DNA of 64,000 nucleotides, taken from contig JAQFVV010006305.1 of assembly GCA_028023455.1 (NCBI GenBank), forward strand, positions 2,779,001-2,843,000, in the 5' to 3' direction. Origin of the DNA: Epiperipatus broadwayi (Eukaryota > Onychophora > Udeonychophora > Euonychophora > Peripatidae). This document shows, piece after piece, positions 1 through 11,670 of the stretch. The translations under genes and the position numbers were made by a program. The number at the start of each line of letters is the position of its first letter. The stretch's first letter is position 1. The notes under the pieces were generated by a model. That model did no database searches and was not told the DNA's origin. It worked only from the letters and a program-made list of their open reading frames with translations.

Positions 1-537
1 TGAATGTAAATCAAAACAGTACTGTAAAAATAGAAAACTCCTTTAACATAAAATTAAATATGTGCAGTACTTATATTAATTAAAATATTCAGTCAATTAA
101 TTTTGAATTGAAATTTTTCTGTCAAAATATAAAATATTTTCAGTAAAAAAAAAAAGAGAGATTGCAAAAAGAATAAAAGGGTTTCAGATTTATACAATTA
201 ATATCGAAAATTACTAAATGTAATTAAAAATAACACTCTGCTTCCTCATTTTTTAATTACCTTGTAATTTTTTTCAGATATCCAAAACAATGGAGACATT
301 GCATGTGTAAAAAACAATGCAGTATTGAGAAAAAATATAAATTTCATTTGGCATAAAACTAAAAATAAATTTTGGTCATATGTAATATCAATATTAAATT
401 TTAAATTATGTACAATATAAATATTAGTTAAAATTTCAGACAATCAATTTTGGATTAAAATCTTTACAAATGCTAATTTCAATCAAATTGAAACTATTAT
501 CCAACATATTTGAATATAAATAATATTTTAATTTGCT
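1..537. other. AT-rich DNA, no gene seen
   Basis: Low-complexity AT-rich sequence with many A and T runs. Short open frames here have no recognisable motif and look like chance. No promoter, RNA gene or repeat was recognised. Confidence 0.6.
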
Positions 538-540
538 AAG

Positions 541-625
541 TGCAGATAGTTGAAAACTGAAATAAATTTAGATACTGCAAGATCTCAAGCACTTGTTATA
601 AAACTTATCTGACCGCCAATCAGAT
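541..625 (+). repeat. partial direct copy of the 0.9-kb foldback arm
   Basis: About 85 bases starting GCAGATAGTTGAAAACTG closely match the left arm of the foldback at 904-1034, in the same orientation, including the stretch AGATACTGCAAGATCTCAAG. The copy stops after the AAACTTATCTGA motif and lacks the opposing arm. It is either a truncated element or a duplicated arm. Confidence 0.7.
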
Positions 626-903
626 GACATGATAGCCATCCAAACGAAATCCAAACCTAAACACACAACAAAGATTTTATGAAAAAAGGGTAGCCAACCT
701 TTTATCTACTTTTCTTTGTATATATCTAAGCCAATCATAAATATCTAGGTTTGAAAGCTTGAAGTTTTAAACATCATCACAATTAACTCACTGATTCTAA
801 ATCATAAATGTACAATGTGAAATTCCATGATTTCCTATGTTGCAGTTTTTTAGAATACATAAAAGCAGTAAAGAATGCAAATAATATTTTTATTTGTGAA
901 GCG

Positions 904-1034
904 AAGATAGTTGAAAACTGAAATAAATTGAGATACTGCAAGATCTCAAGCGCTCATTATAAAACTTATCTGATTGTCTGTCAGATAAGTTTTATAAGGA
1001 GTCTTGAGATCTTGCAATATCTTAATTTATTTCC
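904..1034. repeat. foldback (hairpin) repeat, about 55-bp arms
   Basis: The left arm (about 919-974) and right arm (about 981-1034) are inverted copies of each other with a loop of only about 6 bases. ATAAAACTTATCTGA on the left answers TCAGATAAGTTTTAT on the right, and the AGATCTCAAG segment answers CTTGAGATCT. There is no coding capacity. It looks like a small non-autonomous foldback element or MITE; target duplications were not identified. Confidence 0.75.
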
Positions 1035-3828
1035 ATTATATTTGAATTGATGAAAATGCAATACAAATAAAATGAATAAGATCAATATTATTAATTTTTA
1101 TTTAAATAACCCATAACTCTGCCATCAAAATGTATTGCACTATTCAACAAATTGTTAAGTCATTGCAAAAATGTGACTAATGAACTTTATGAAATAGTGA
1201 CATATCATGCCCCAAAAAAACCACAAAAGCTATCATACTTGTTTGTTTAAATCAGCACAATACACTGGAACAAAAGCCTTAAATATTGTTTACAATATGC
1301 AAACTCAGAATGCATTAGAATTTTTTTCCCCTTTTTTCAATATGCTGAAAATTTTTTTTTAAAGTTGACTGTGATTAAGTTTTTGTTATATATTGTATGT
1401 TTATTTGACTCAAATGATTTGTTATTAAATATAGATTTTTTTTTCATTTTAATAATTTCACATAAGCAATATAATATAATACTGTAGTACAAATTAAAAA
1501 AAGGTGAAACTTCAGTATGGATTTTTTTTTTAGTGTACAGAAAAACAGTTATGCAGAATACAAAAAAATTATTAAATGCTAGTTTAGTTTCACTTTTTTG
1601 ATCTATTTTGATGTAATTTTTAGGCACTAAAAACAATCATTTTTTTTCTAGGGATATTAAACATTTTTTTTTAGAGATCCTATTTAAAGTCATTGTCGCA
1701 ATTAAAACAACCATGAAAAAAATCAAGAATATCTTTGAGCTTGGAAACCAAATTGGATAATGATGATTGGTGAATTAATCACAGGAAGTAACAACTTCAA
1801 GCTAAGTGTTTTTTTACATAAATTTAAGTTCTATTATCATACATACATAAATACAAATTTTAAGTGAAAACCTGCATAATACACACAGCACAGTTTACAC
1901 AAGCATATAATGTAAGTTGAAAGTTTTTAAAATTTTTATATATACTCAATAAGTTATTTTTTAACATAATTTTTCCAACTTATAATTAAATTTTTTAACT
2001 GGAGTAACCAGCCAATTTTTTCCCCATAGACAACTATTATAAATGCTTATTCTGCATTTGATTTCTTATTTAATGTTAAATTTTGGAGGACCAATTGCTA
2101 TTACTACATGGGGTAAAGGTATATTTGGTTATGACTATTAATCAATTAAAGTTTTTATTATTGGGTTTAACAGATTATTTATTGTTCTTATCTCAGAAAT
2201 CTTCTATTATCACATTAATTTTCTATAAAAAGTTCTAATGTATACAATTTTATTAAAAATATTCTTTTCTATTGATAAAATAGCTTTGTCACAAACAATT
2301 CTTTTCATTCCAATCTAATCATCTATTATTAGCTTAAATAATCACACCTGATGGTATATTTCTATAACATCTCCATTTCCACACTGGTTTTTGATTTTTC
2401 CTTTAAAATCAAAAAAGCTAATGCATTTATACATTTAGTAATCACCTTTTTCTCTTTTATACTATTCCCTCTAATAACCTGATGACCCAAAAATCTTAAT
2501 GTTTTAATTCAAGCCAGCTTACTTTTATAATTATATAAGTTCAACATCAAGTCATTTTCTATCCATTTTAGATGTTTCATTTAATTCTAACAATAGGCTG
2601 CCTTTACTCATTGAATAGAAAGTTTAATGCCAACAATTTTATCACATAACTTTTTATATGCTTAGTTCACATTTCCAAAAGTAGTTATTCTCCAGAGGCT
2701 CATATAAATATATCTATTGTAATCTTGTGTAATTAATGAACACCAGCTGGTATAATTTTATAATATCCTTATTTTCAGGCTATTTTCTAGTGTTATTTTA
2801 TAAGTGAAAACTTGAATTTAATGCATAAACACACACATCTAGCAGTTACCTTTTACTCTTTTATACTTTCCAAGTGAATGCCCTGAAATTAATAAAAATC
2901 TAAACATATAAAGAAAATATAAATATTTATGGTGTTGTTGGCATTAATTTTCTTAATCCAAAATGGAGATGCCTACAACAGCTATAAATTGATTTCTTAA
3001 AATATATAAACCCTGATTTGGGTCATTTTACATAATTATGCAAATGAGTTGATTTGGCTTTAAAATCTTCATTTTTTAAAAAAAAATTAAAGTTATTAAT
3101 TTGAATAGCATAAAATAATAAAAGCTGGACTCTATATATTATAAGTGTGTTAGTTACAATTCTGAATTTTAGTACTCACTAATGAAAACAGAACCAGAAA
3201 TTGGTTTGGAGATATAAAATCACACCATCTAATGTTCCATTGATTTTTCAAGGTTACAATAGATGATTTTAGAGATTGAAAAAAAAATTGGTTTTAGATA
3301 TATATGATCAGGCATATAAATAAATTATGTAATGTGTTGATCATAACTGTTTTTATCTCATTAGTAGCTGTTAACAGATTTCATTAATTAGAAACATTGT
3401 CACTCATATTGATTTCTCCCAAGTAAATCTCATTTATTACTACACTTGAGTTTTTCAAGTAAAAATGTTTCTAAATTAATTAATTGTGTTTATTACTGAT
3501 ATACCATATTGACTTTTTATGCATTTGGTTGAAGATGCAATTTATAATAAAGTTAAAATATTAAATGCATTATAAAATTAAAATACCATGAAAACAATAA
3601 AGCTGGGATAAAACAATCATTATCACAAACGTATAAACTAAAGAATTGAAATATTTTTAAGTTATTAATTTTAAATTTTTGTATGTAAATGTTAAAATAT
3701 AACTTTTTTATATTAATTTTAAATTATTCTTTGTAAAAATTTCAATTAAAATGTCATATAATAGCATTGACCAATCATTATTAAGGATTTTTTTTTTTTT
3801 GCAAAAATCACAACACTTTATTACTTCA
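1035..3828. other. AT-rich DNA, no gene seen
   Basis: Long AT-rich stretch with homopolymer runs and no open frame carrying a recognisable domain. No repeat family was identified by eye. Confidence 0.55.
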
Positions 3829-5236
3829 TTTGGTACTGTTCTATTAGATCATATTAGCCACTCTAAGGCATTTTTGCTATGCAAAAACACATAAATATAA
3901 CATTACTGGGCCATTCCTATTTTTTTGTGAAAAAATAATAATTGTACCGTTTAACATAATTCATTTATTTCCTTAGTAACATTTACTGGAACAATTTTAC
4001 ATAAACATACATTATTGCAAATATTTTATTGTAATATAATTTCCCAAGTATGCCAGTGCTGGATGGAAAAACCATCACCCCCCCTCCCCACAAACTTTAC
4101 AAAGTCTACTAGCATTGCTTGAGCGATAACTAACTATATCATAGTGAAAGAAAATGCTGATAATGCTTTAATTACTGAACTGTCTTTTACTTTTTTGGAT
4201 CATTTTTGAAAAGAAAAAATAATTATTTATTTATTGATTTGTTTATTACAATAGCTATCTTTGAAATAATATGGGTATGGATATTAATGACATGCCTATT
4301 AAGAATAATTAATAATTTCCACCTCAATTGGTTTTTTTTATTTTAAAGATTAATAAATGTATTCTTTGGATAGTTTCGTTTGGTCTCTGAATAGAATTAT
4401 GAGAAATTTTACAGTCATACATTTTATCAAAAGGCTTAACATAATTCATTGATTTCCTTAATCAATTCCTGTAATTTAGTCAAGAATAATTTTATGCTAC
4501 AAAAAATTTAAAAAGCTTTAACTATAAGTAGCCAAAAATTTCATCTTAGTCCAGCAATGTAGGGCAGATAGCATGCCTTTTCACATGTGTAAAAATTAAA
4601 ACTTTATCAATTAATGTACCTTATTGCAAGGTTTTATTAGAGTAGAATTAATTAATTCCCCATGTAGGCTGGCTTCTGTGAATGGAAGTTGCCCTGATTT
4701 CATACTGTCTGTTTTCAAGTCAGCCTTTTTATTTTTTGTGGGCATGTTCTCATGCAAACATAACTTTTCATGTTAGCTGGTCAAAATCTTGCTTGGATAT
4801 ACCTTTTATGAATTTTTTGAAGGTTCCATGTTGAATAGAGAAGTGTGGTATGGCTTGAGAATTGTTAAGAGGTAATAGTAGGTCAGATAATTTGTAAGCT
4901 AATTCCTTTGACATGCATATTTGAAGAGTTGTGGCAGACATAACTCCAGACCCCCTCATAAGATACTGTAGTGAAATTTGAACTGTGAGCATTGGGATAA
5001 AGGGTGTAACACTAAAGCAGGGGATGGCCACCAATAAACAACATCTTTTCTGTGTTTTGTAGCATAGAAATAATGCCATTGGCACTAGCTGCCACATTTA
5101 AATGGCCATTTTCTATGCTTTTGCATAGATATATAGTCCTAGAAGGCAGCAGCCATGTAAATGGCATATTTATGTGCTTTTGCATAGAAATAATGCCAAA
5201 ACGTGGCTGACACAATCTAATAGAACAGTACCACTC
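3829..5236. other. unrecognised decayed element with inverted ends and ~60-bp units
   Basis: The segment at about 3836-3905 and the segment at about 5163-5233 are inverted copies of each other: GGTACTGTTCTATTAGAT on the left answers ATCTAATAGAACAGTACC on the right, with imperfect matches continuing inward. The right end consists of about three imperfect 60-bp units (near 5048, 5109 and 5169) sharing TTTTGCATAGAAATAATGCC-like cores. Between the ends lies about 500 bp of visibly higher GC (4660-5100) with a 109-codon minus-strand open frame at 4768-5097 that I do not recognise. Together this suggests a degenerate transposable element of unknown class. Confidence 0.4.
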
Positions 5237-8032
5237 ATTCAAATCTAAATTTTAAATAGAATATAAACACTTAAAAGGGAGTTTCTTTCATGGCAAAATA
5301 AATATTGTATTATGTAATAATTTGTTTTTAAGTATTTATTTAATAATACCATTAAAAAGTAGAAGAACAAATATAGGTTAAGTTTTATATATATACACAT
5401 ATGTAAACATTACATGCACAAACAAAAATATTTAAATGGCCAATTTTTTTATAAGCTAACATTTAAAAAGATCAATATTAATATTGTATTAATAAATTAT
5501 TTTATTTTTAGAATTAAAAGTAGTTTAATTTCGGAAAAATAAATTTGAAATAATATTGGAGTCAAATAATTAATTATAATACTTTAGCCTACATTCAGTG
5601 CAATGCATCATAATCTTGTTTTAAATTATTTTATTTACAGTATAAAATCATATTTATAAGTAAATGTTTCAGTACATTCCCATTTGTACATTATTCAGTC
5701 TTTGATTAATAACTTTTTGTATTTAAAATAAACCACACCTCTTTATCATCCATTTTCTTTTACCAGACTTTGTATGTAGTACGTATATAGTTCTTCATTT
5801 TTTTTTGTGAACAAAATGTACCCACATTTTAAATACACATCTGAAATATTTTGAGCTATTTTAATATAATATGCAATTTTTTTAAATTAATAAATTAAAT
5901 ATATTTTTATAATAATTTTTTTTAAAAAAAATTTATTGCAGACAGATCTAATTTTTAAAATAAAAATTAAACTAAAACATTTTTTTTTATTAGAAAATTT
6001 ATCCATGTTAAAACACTATTTTATTTTATTATACATTTTTTTAGATTACTGCAAAATATATCTTTTACAATCTATAAATAATATGACTATTGTAGAATGA
6101 TATTGAAAAAATAATGTATTTATTTATAATAATATGATACATATAATATATATTATTCAAAGGAGCAAAATAAACAAGAGTTTTCTGTTAAAAAGCATTA
6201 TGCAAACTAAGGCCAAGTAATGTTTTGTTTTTGTGATATGAGTGGGTGTGATAAATCTAAATTTTTTTATTTTCGATAATCATAAAATTAAAATAAAATA
6301 AATAGTGCATATGAACATGGCACCTTTTTTAAATAAAAAAAAGTTTATAGTTTAATTTTTGTTTTAAAATTGAATTTCATCTGCAATAAAAATTTCAAAA
6401 AAAAAAAAGAATTCAATATAAAATTATAAAAGAAAATTTAATTTTAGGAAATACTTATAAAATATTGCTAACACGTTTTAAAAAACTTTTTTTATAATAA
6501 TTATATTCAATATTTTGTATGTAAAAATATACAATCGAATACTTTTTTACATTTGTGGTGACTGGATCCCCCTCTCCCCAGTATTAGTACAATTCTTTGA
6601 TAATTGAATTAAGTATTTTCTCTCACATGAACGCATTAAATAAAATAATCAAATGACATCAATTGCTTGGAAGTTCATAAATAGTTTAGACCCTGGAAGT
6701 GACAGAGGTGGGCTGTGATCCAAGGGCATTCAGCTCTAGAATCTGCTACTATACTACTGACCAAACCATACAAGTCTTGAATCCATTTAGTAATACTTTC
6801 TTTCTAGTATACAGAATGGAATAAAAAGTTATTTTTTCAATAATATTTTATTAACACAATTATATTTCAATATATTTGATTATTTTATTAACACAACAAA
6901 ATAAACATTTGTAAAGTCAATAATATAGTATTATAATAAAATAACCATAAAACTCATCCAAAATAGCTACCTTTAAAAAAAAATATTTTTTTCAAAGTTT
7001 TTCAATTTCTACAATGGTTATAAAGCTTTACAATTGTTTTAATGTTCACAGCAGATAGAATTTCAAATTCTTTTAGAAATGTCACTTTTTCATTTATGAT
7101 ATTTCTAATTATTGGACAAGCTATTTCTAGCTTAGTTATTTTTAAATTGTTACTCAAAGAAAGGTATATGTGCTAAGCAAAAAGGAAACTGCTTCAAGAA
7201 TTTTAGTCAATAAATATATTATAAATAATAAATAACAAAACATACTAAATTTATGATCTCTAATGATACAATGCATTATAGTTTATTTGTATGCAATCAG
7301 GAACATTCAATTTCTGTGAATCTATTTATAATCTTAGAAACAGTAGTGGTCAACTTGTAAATGAACTTGTACTCTTGTCAAAGGCAATGCAAATTTAATG
7401 AAGCTATATTGAAAAATCTAGTCTTAATTAATCAAGCAAATGAGCAAACTGCATGTGATGAGTTAAATATATATATAAAAAAACAATTTCTAAATTTGTA
7501 AATGTAGAATTTAAAAAATTAAAATTTTGTAAATAAATTTGTTTCAAAATAAAATTATGTATTTATTAATTTTAATATTCTACTTATGTTAATAAGCCAT
7601 GATCTTTTTCATAAAACTTTTTTTTTGTAAAAACATTTTCATAGGATGTATTCAAATGGATGCTAAACAACTTAGCATTAACCAATTTTTTCTATAGCAC
7701 CAGCATTAGAAGTAGATGCTATTTGGTTAGCACAAAATTAAAAAAACCCATGAAACATAATGAAAAGCAATTCACACACATTCTAAATAATTATTATTAT
7801 GTCAAAATTGCTGTTAGGTGGAGCCATTATTGAGATGTAACAATAATCATAGTTAAGATGACTTGAAGAATTAACATTTGAATATTACAGATGTTCTCAA
7901 TAAAACAAATAGTTAAAAAATAACAATTCTTATAATAATTTATATAATTAAATGCTGATTGTACTTGATTAATTAATTCTTTAAAACTTACATTGTGTGG
8001 ATGATATTTTCAACTTTAAATTAAACATAGCT
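5237..8032. other. AT-rich DNA, no gene seen
   Basis: AT-rich sequence with no recognisable coding remnant. A short stretch of higher GC at 6680-6790 has no convincing tRNA-type A or B box and stays unassigned. Confidence 0.5.
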
Positions 8033-8051
8033 CATATATATATATATATAT
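8033..8051. repeat. (TA)n microsatellite
   Basis: Pure TA dinucleotide run directly abutting the left end of the 8053-8343 foldback, so it may be the foldback's target. Confidence 0.8.
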
Positions 8052-8052
8052 C

Positions 8053-8343
8053 ACTCTCCCTTATCCTATGACTTAAAAGCACACTCTAAATGTTAAACAA
8101 AGGAATCAAGAATAGAATGAATCTACATATTCTTGGTAGCTCTGATGTTTATAAGCATACTTTTGTCAACATTGCTGACATATTCTATCTGGTTGATAAA
8201 TTAATTTCAATCTGAATTACCACAAATGTTGACAAATATATGCTTATAAACATCAGAGCTACCAAGAATAGGTGGATTCATTCTATTCTTGATTCCTTTG
8301 TTCAATATTTAGAGTGCTTTTAAGTCATATCCTGAAGGAGGGC
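8053..8343. repeat. foldback repeat, ~125-bp arms
   Basis: The left arm (about 8053-8180) and right arm (about 8215-8343) are inverted copies. GGTAGCTCTGATGTTTATAA on the left answers TTATAAACATCAGAGCTACC on the right, and both share the CAAAGGAATCAAGAATAGAA segment. The loop is about 35 bp. There is no coding sequence. It is probably a MITE-like non-autonomous element. It abuts TA-rich DNA on the left, but no clean duplication flanks it on the right. Confidence 0.75.
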
Positions 8344-8475
8344 AATAGACTTTATTGTTTATCAAACATTATAAATGATTTCATTTTTTATATAAAATCA
8401 AACAACAACAAAAAAAATCAAAACAAATACAAAAGAATATTAACAAAGCACTTCATATAATAACATGTATAATAC

Positions 8476-8479
8476 ATAT
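8476..8479. repeat. target-site duplication ATAT, left copy
   Basis: ATAT directly precedes the TGTACCGG terminus of the Ty3/gypsy element and is repeated directly after its other terminus at 21909-21912. Flanking bases C and G give an alternating pyrimidine-purine hexamer, CATATG. Confidence 0.8.
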
Positions 8480-9076
8480 TGTACCGGTAAAATCACCATG
8501 CTTAATCACGCACAGTAATCCGAATTCAAACCCAGTCCACATCTAGGAATAAATTCCAAAATGCAAACCAAATTCAAACCCAAACCCCTGGCATGACCAA
8601 CCGATGAACAACGCAACAACGGTACGTGGTTTTCCCTTTACTAGCTCGTCGGAAAACACAGACTAAATTACCCTACAATCAGTTATTCATATATATCTTA
8701 TATTCGAGATATTGGTACGGTTAATAATTCAATATATATTTAAGTTGTCGATACAGACAGCAGGTGATTAACTAGGTTTCGGGAGTGATAAGAAAAGAGA
8801 GACAAAAATAGATTAGATAAATTTTTAATAATTATTGAAAGCATTGAATAATATGTACAGATACGGTAAAATTTTCATACTTATATTTATAATAATTTGC
8901 TGCTAGTCCTTAATAATTGTTTTAGACTGGTAAACAAAACGCATGCCAATATTTATATGTTTTAAATGGTCGTACGAGTTGATATGGGAATCAGAGTAAT
9001 TTGAGCATTTAAAATATTTAATTACTATTTTATATTAAGTTGTTTGATTTTAATAGATTCAAACCATTACGTATAC
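8480..9076 (-). repeat. 3' LTR, distal segment (split by nested insertion)
   Basis: In coding sense this is the terminal part of the 3' LTR. It matches 19281-19877 of the 5' LTR almost base for base, including the first 60 bases after TGTACCGG. It ends at GTATAC, where the nested LTR begins, and the LTR resumes at 11671. Confidence 0.92.
9073..9076. repeat. target-site duplication ATAC of the nested LTR, left copy
   Basis: ATAC precedes the nested TGTACTGG terminus and is repeated at 11671-11674 after its TTTCA terminus. The uninterrupted site in the 5' LTR reads CGTATACGG (around 19871-19879) with one ATAC only. Confidence 0.85.
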
Positions 9077-11670
9077 TGTACTGGTAAAAAAATCACCATG
9101 CTTAATCACACACAGTAATCCGAATTCAAACCCAGTCCACGTCTAGGAATAAATTCCAAAATGCAAACTAAATTCAAACCCAAAACCCTGGCATGACCCA
9201 CCGATGACAACATTACAACGGTACGGGGTTTTCCCTTTACTAGCTCATCGAAAAACACAGACTAAATTACCTACAATCAGCTATTTCATAGATACCTTAT
9301 AGTCGGGATATTGGTACGGCTAATAATTTAATGTATATATTTAAGTTGTCGATACAGACAGCAGGTGATTGACTAGATTTCGAGAGTAATAATGCAAGAG
9401 AGACAAAATTAGGTTAGATAATTTTTTAATAAATTATTGAAAGCACTGAGTAATATTATTTACAGGTACGGTAAAACTCTCATATGTATTTTACAATAAA
9501 TTGCTGCTAGTCATCAATAATCGGTTTGTACTGATTAACAAACTCATGCCAATATTTATGTGTTTAAATGGTTGTACAGGTTGATATGAGAATCAGAGTA
9601 ATTGGAGCACTTAAAATATTTAACCACTAGTTTATATTAAGTTGTTTTATTTTAATAGATTCAAACCATTGCGTATACGGATAAATGGGAGGCGGGTCTA
9701 TATAAAAATATAATATATAATACTGATGTACTGATGGTTGCAGGGATTAAGGTATACTACAAATAATAACTTGCGGTGCATTGACGGAATACCGGGCGGC
9801 TTGTACTTTGACAAGTCTTAATGCCCCCAAGTAGATCCGGGACACTACAACCAGCCGGGATCATTTTCGAACCCCGGTGATCCAAGAGATTACCTGGAGA
9901 AGAATTTCTTTCTCTCCATACGGTAGTAAAACGAGACGCCAACTTAGGCGAAGGTAAAGGCATTGCCACAGTAACATCGAGGAAGAGTGATCGGAAGTGG
10001 ATTTTAAAACGAAATTATATAAACCCTTTTATCTATCCGTAACATGTTCTATGCAACAGCCTGATATAACTATTCAATAAAAACATGGCGAAATCAAACG
10101 ATCGCAAAAGTAACAATTAATTAATTTCACTCTGAAACCCATAACTCCCCGGATTATTCGGAAGGTAATAATAGCAATAAAATATTCACTTGTTATCATT
10201 ACTCCGTAATAATATATAAAAAAAAATATAATAAAATTTTAGACTATTTTAAGTATTTGAGATTTGGAGTATAGATTAAAATATCATGACAAAGTAAAAG
10301 AAACAATAAAAATACTTGAATATTTCTCAACTCAACATAAATGAAACAATTTTTAGTTCGATAAAAGAAAATTACTTTTAAAATGAATATAATAAATATC
10401 ATATGAGATAAACTTTACTGACTTTAATTAGAGTTGAGAAATATTATTATTGGCATCGTTTTGTTTGTAAAATAAGTAATAGTAAAAATATAAATGTATT
10501 CACAAATGGATTATTAGTAGGCACAAATATTAATAATTATCATCTAAAGACTAGAGCACAGAAATATTAGAAAAGAAATTTACTGACAGGTTTTAGTGTA
10601 ACATTTTCAAATGGAAAACAAGAAATTTACATGCAATTAATTAGGTTAACAGATTAAATATAAAATTATTACTGAGAGGAAAGTTAAAAAGTTCATGTAA
10701 CAAAAGTTACCATTCTTTCTTCGTCCGGCTTTTCTTCTTGCGGTGATATGTATGAAGAACGTAGGCGCGCATTTTGAATTTCTTAGAACGGCATGGTTAA
10801 TTTAAATGTTGGAATTTGGAGGACTGGAAGCACGGAAAACATTACAGATCAGCGGTATGCAAGATTTAAATTGGCAGAACAGGGATCAGCTTCTTGGACT
10901 TAGCCCATCATTATTGCAGTTTACCAGGCAACTTCTTAATAACGGTTGAAGTGATTTCTCTGGAACAACTACTTTGCTGTAGCTTGAGACGATCTAAGCA
11001 CAGCCAAGTCAAAAGTTAGAGTGTCTATATTATATTTAAGATGGCTACGGTTGACCTTTCTGCCTAGTTTTTGTTCATGACTCCGCCTCCTTTGATTTTC
11101 TGGCCTCCAGCAATATCTAATGTTTGACTATACAATAGCCTTTGCCTTTCTTGATAAGAGTTCTACGTTCGGTTTTCATTTATTTTTAAATTTAATACAT
11201 GATTCTAAATTGACAAAACAATTACATCGGAATTCGTGAATACAAAAATATAAATTCATTATCTTAATTTATCGAAGTACAAATTAATTATTCTATACAT
11301 TTTGTACAAGTAAGATTTTGATTAAAAATACTGATCAAAGGAATGTGACTTTTGATCAGCATTTTTAAATGACTTTGTATAATTTGCAAAATTAAAATTT
11401 AAAGAAAATATACACGCAATTGAAACTTTTAAATTGAGCTAATATAAATCCACAAACCACACACACACGAATATTATTTATCATGATTTGTGACATTTAT
11501 ACTCATACTCTTTACATTAAATTCTTTTTAAACAAACACAAAATAAATAACTTAAAATTTATGTGGCTTGGAATAGAAAAAGTCTCATTGCGGGTAAATA
11601 GTGGTTTAGAATTACCGTTCTTAAATGACAACCATGAAACTAAGATCGATTCTTCGATCTGTCTGTTTCA
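9077..11670 (-). mobile_element. solo LTR nested in the 3' LTR of its own family
   Basis: A full-length LTR of about 2594 bp with TG...CA termini and the same sequence order as the flanking LTR, hence the apparent A-A-B-B repeat pattern across 8480-13702. It carries no internal region, so it is a solo LTR, the usual product of LTR-LTR recombination. The 4-bp ATAC duplications show that it arrived by integration and not by tandem duplication. By eye it differs from the host LTR pair more than those two differ from each other (for example TGTACTGG against TGTACCGG, and small indels), so it came from a different copy of the family. Confidence 0.88.
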
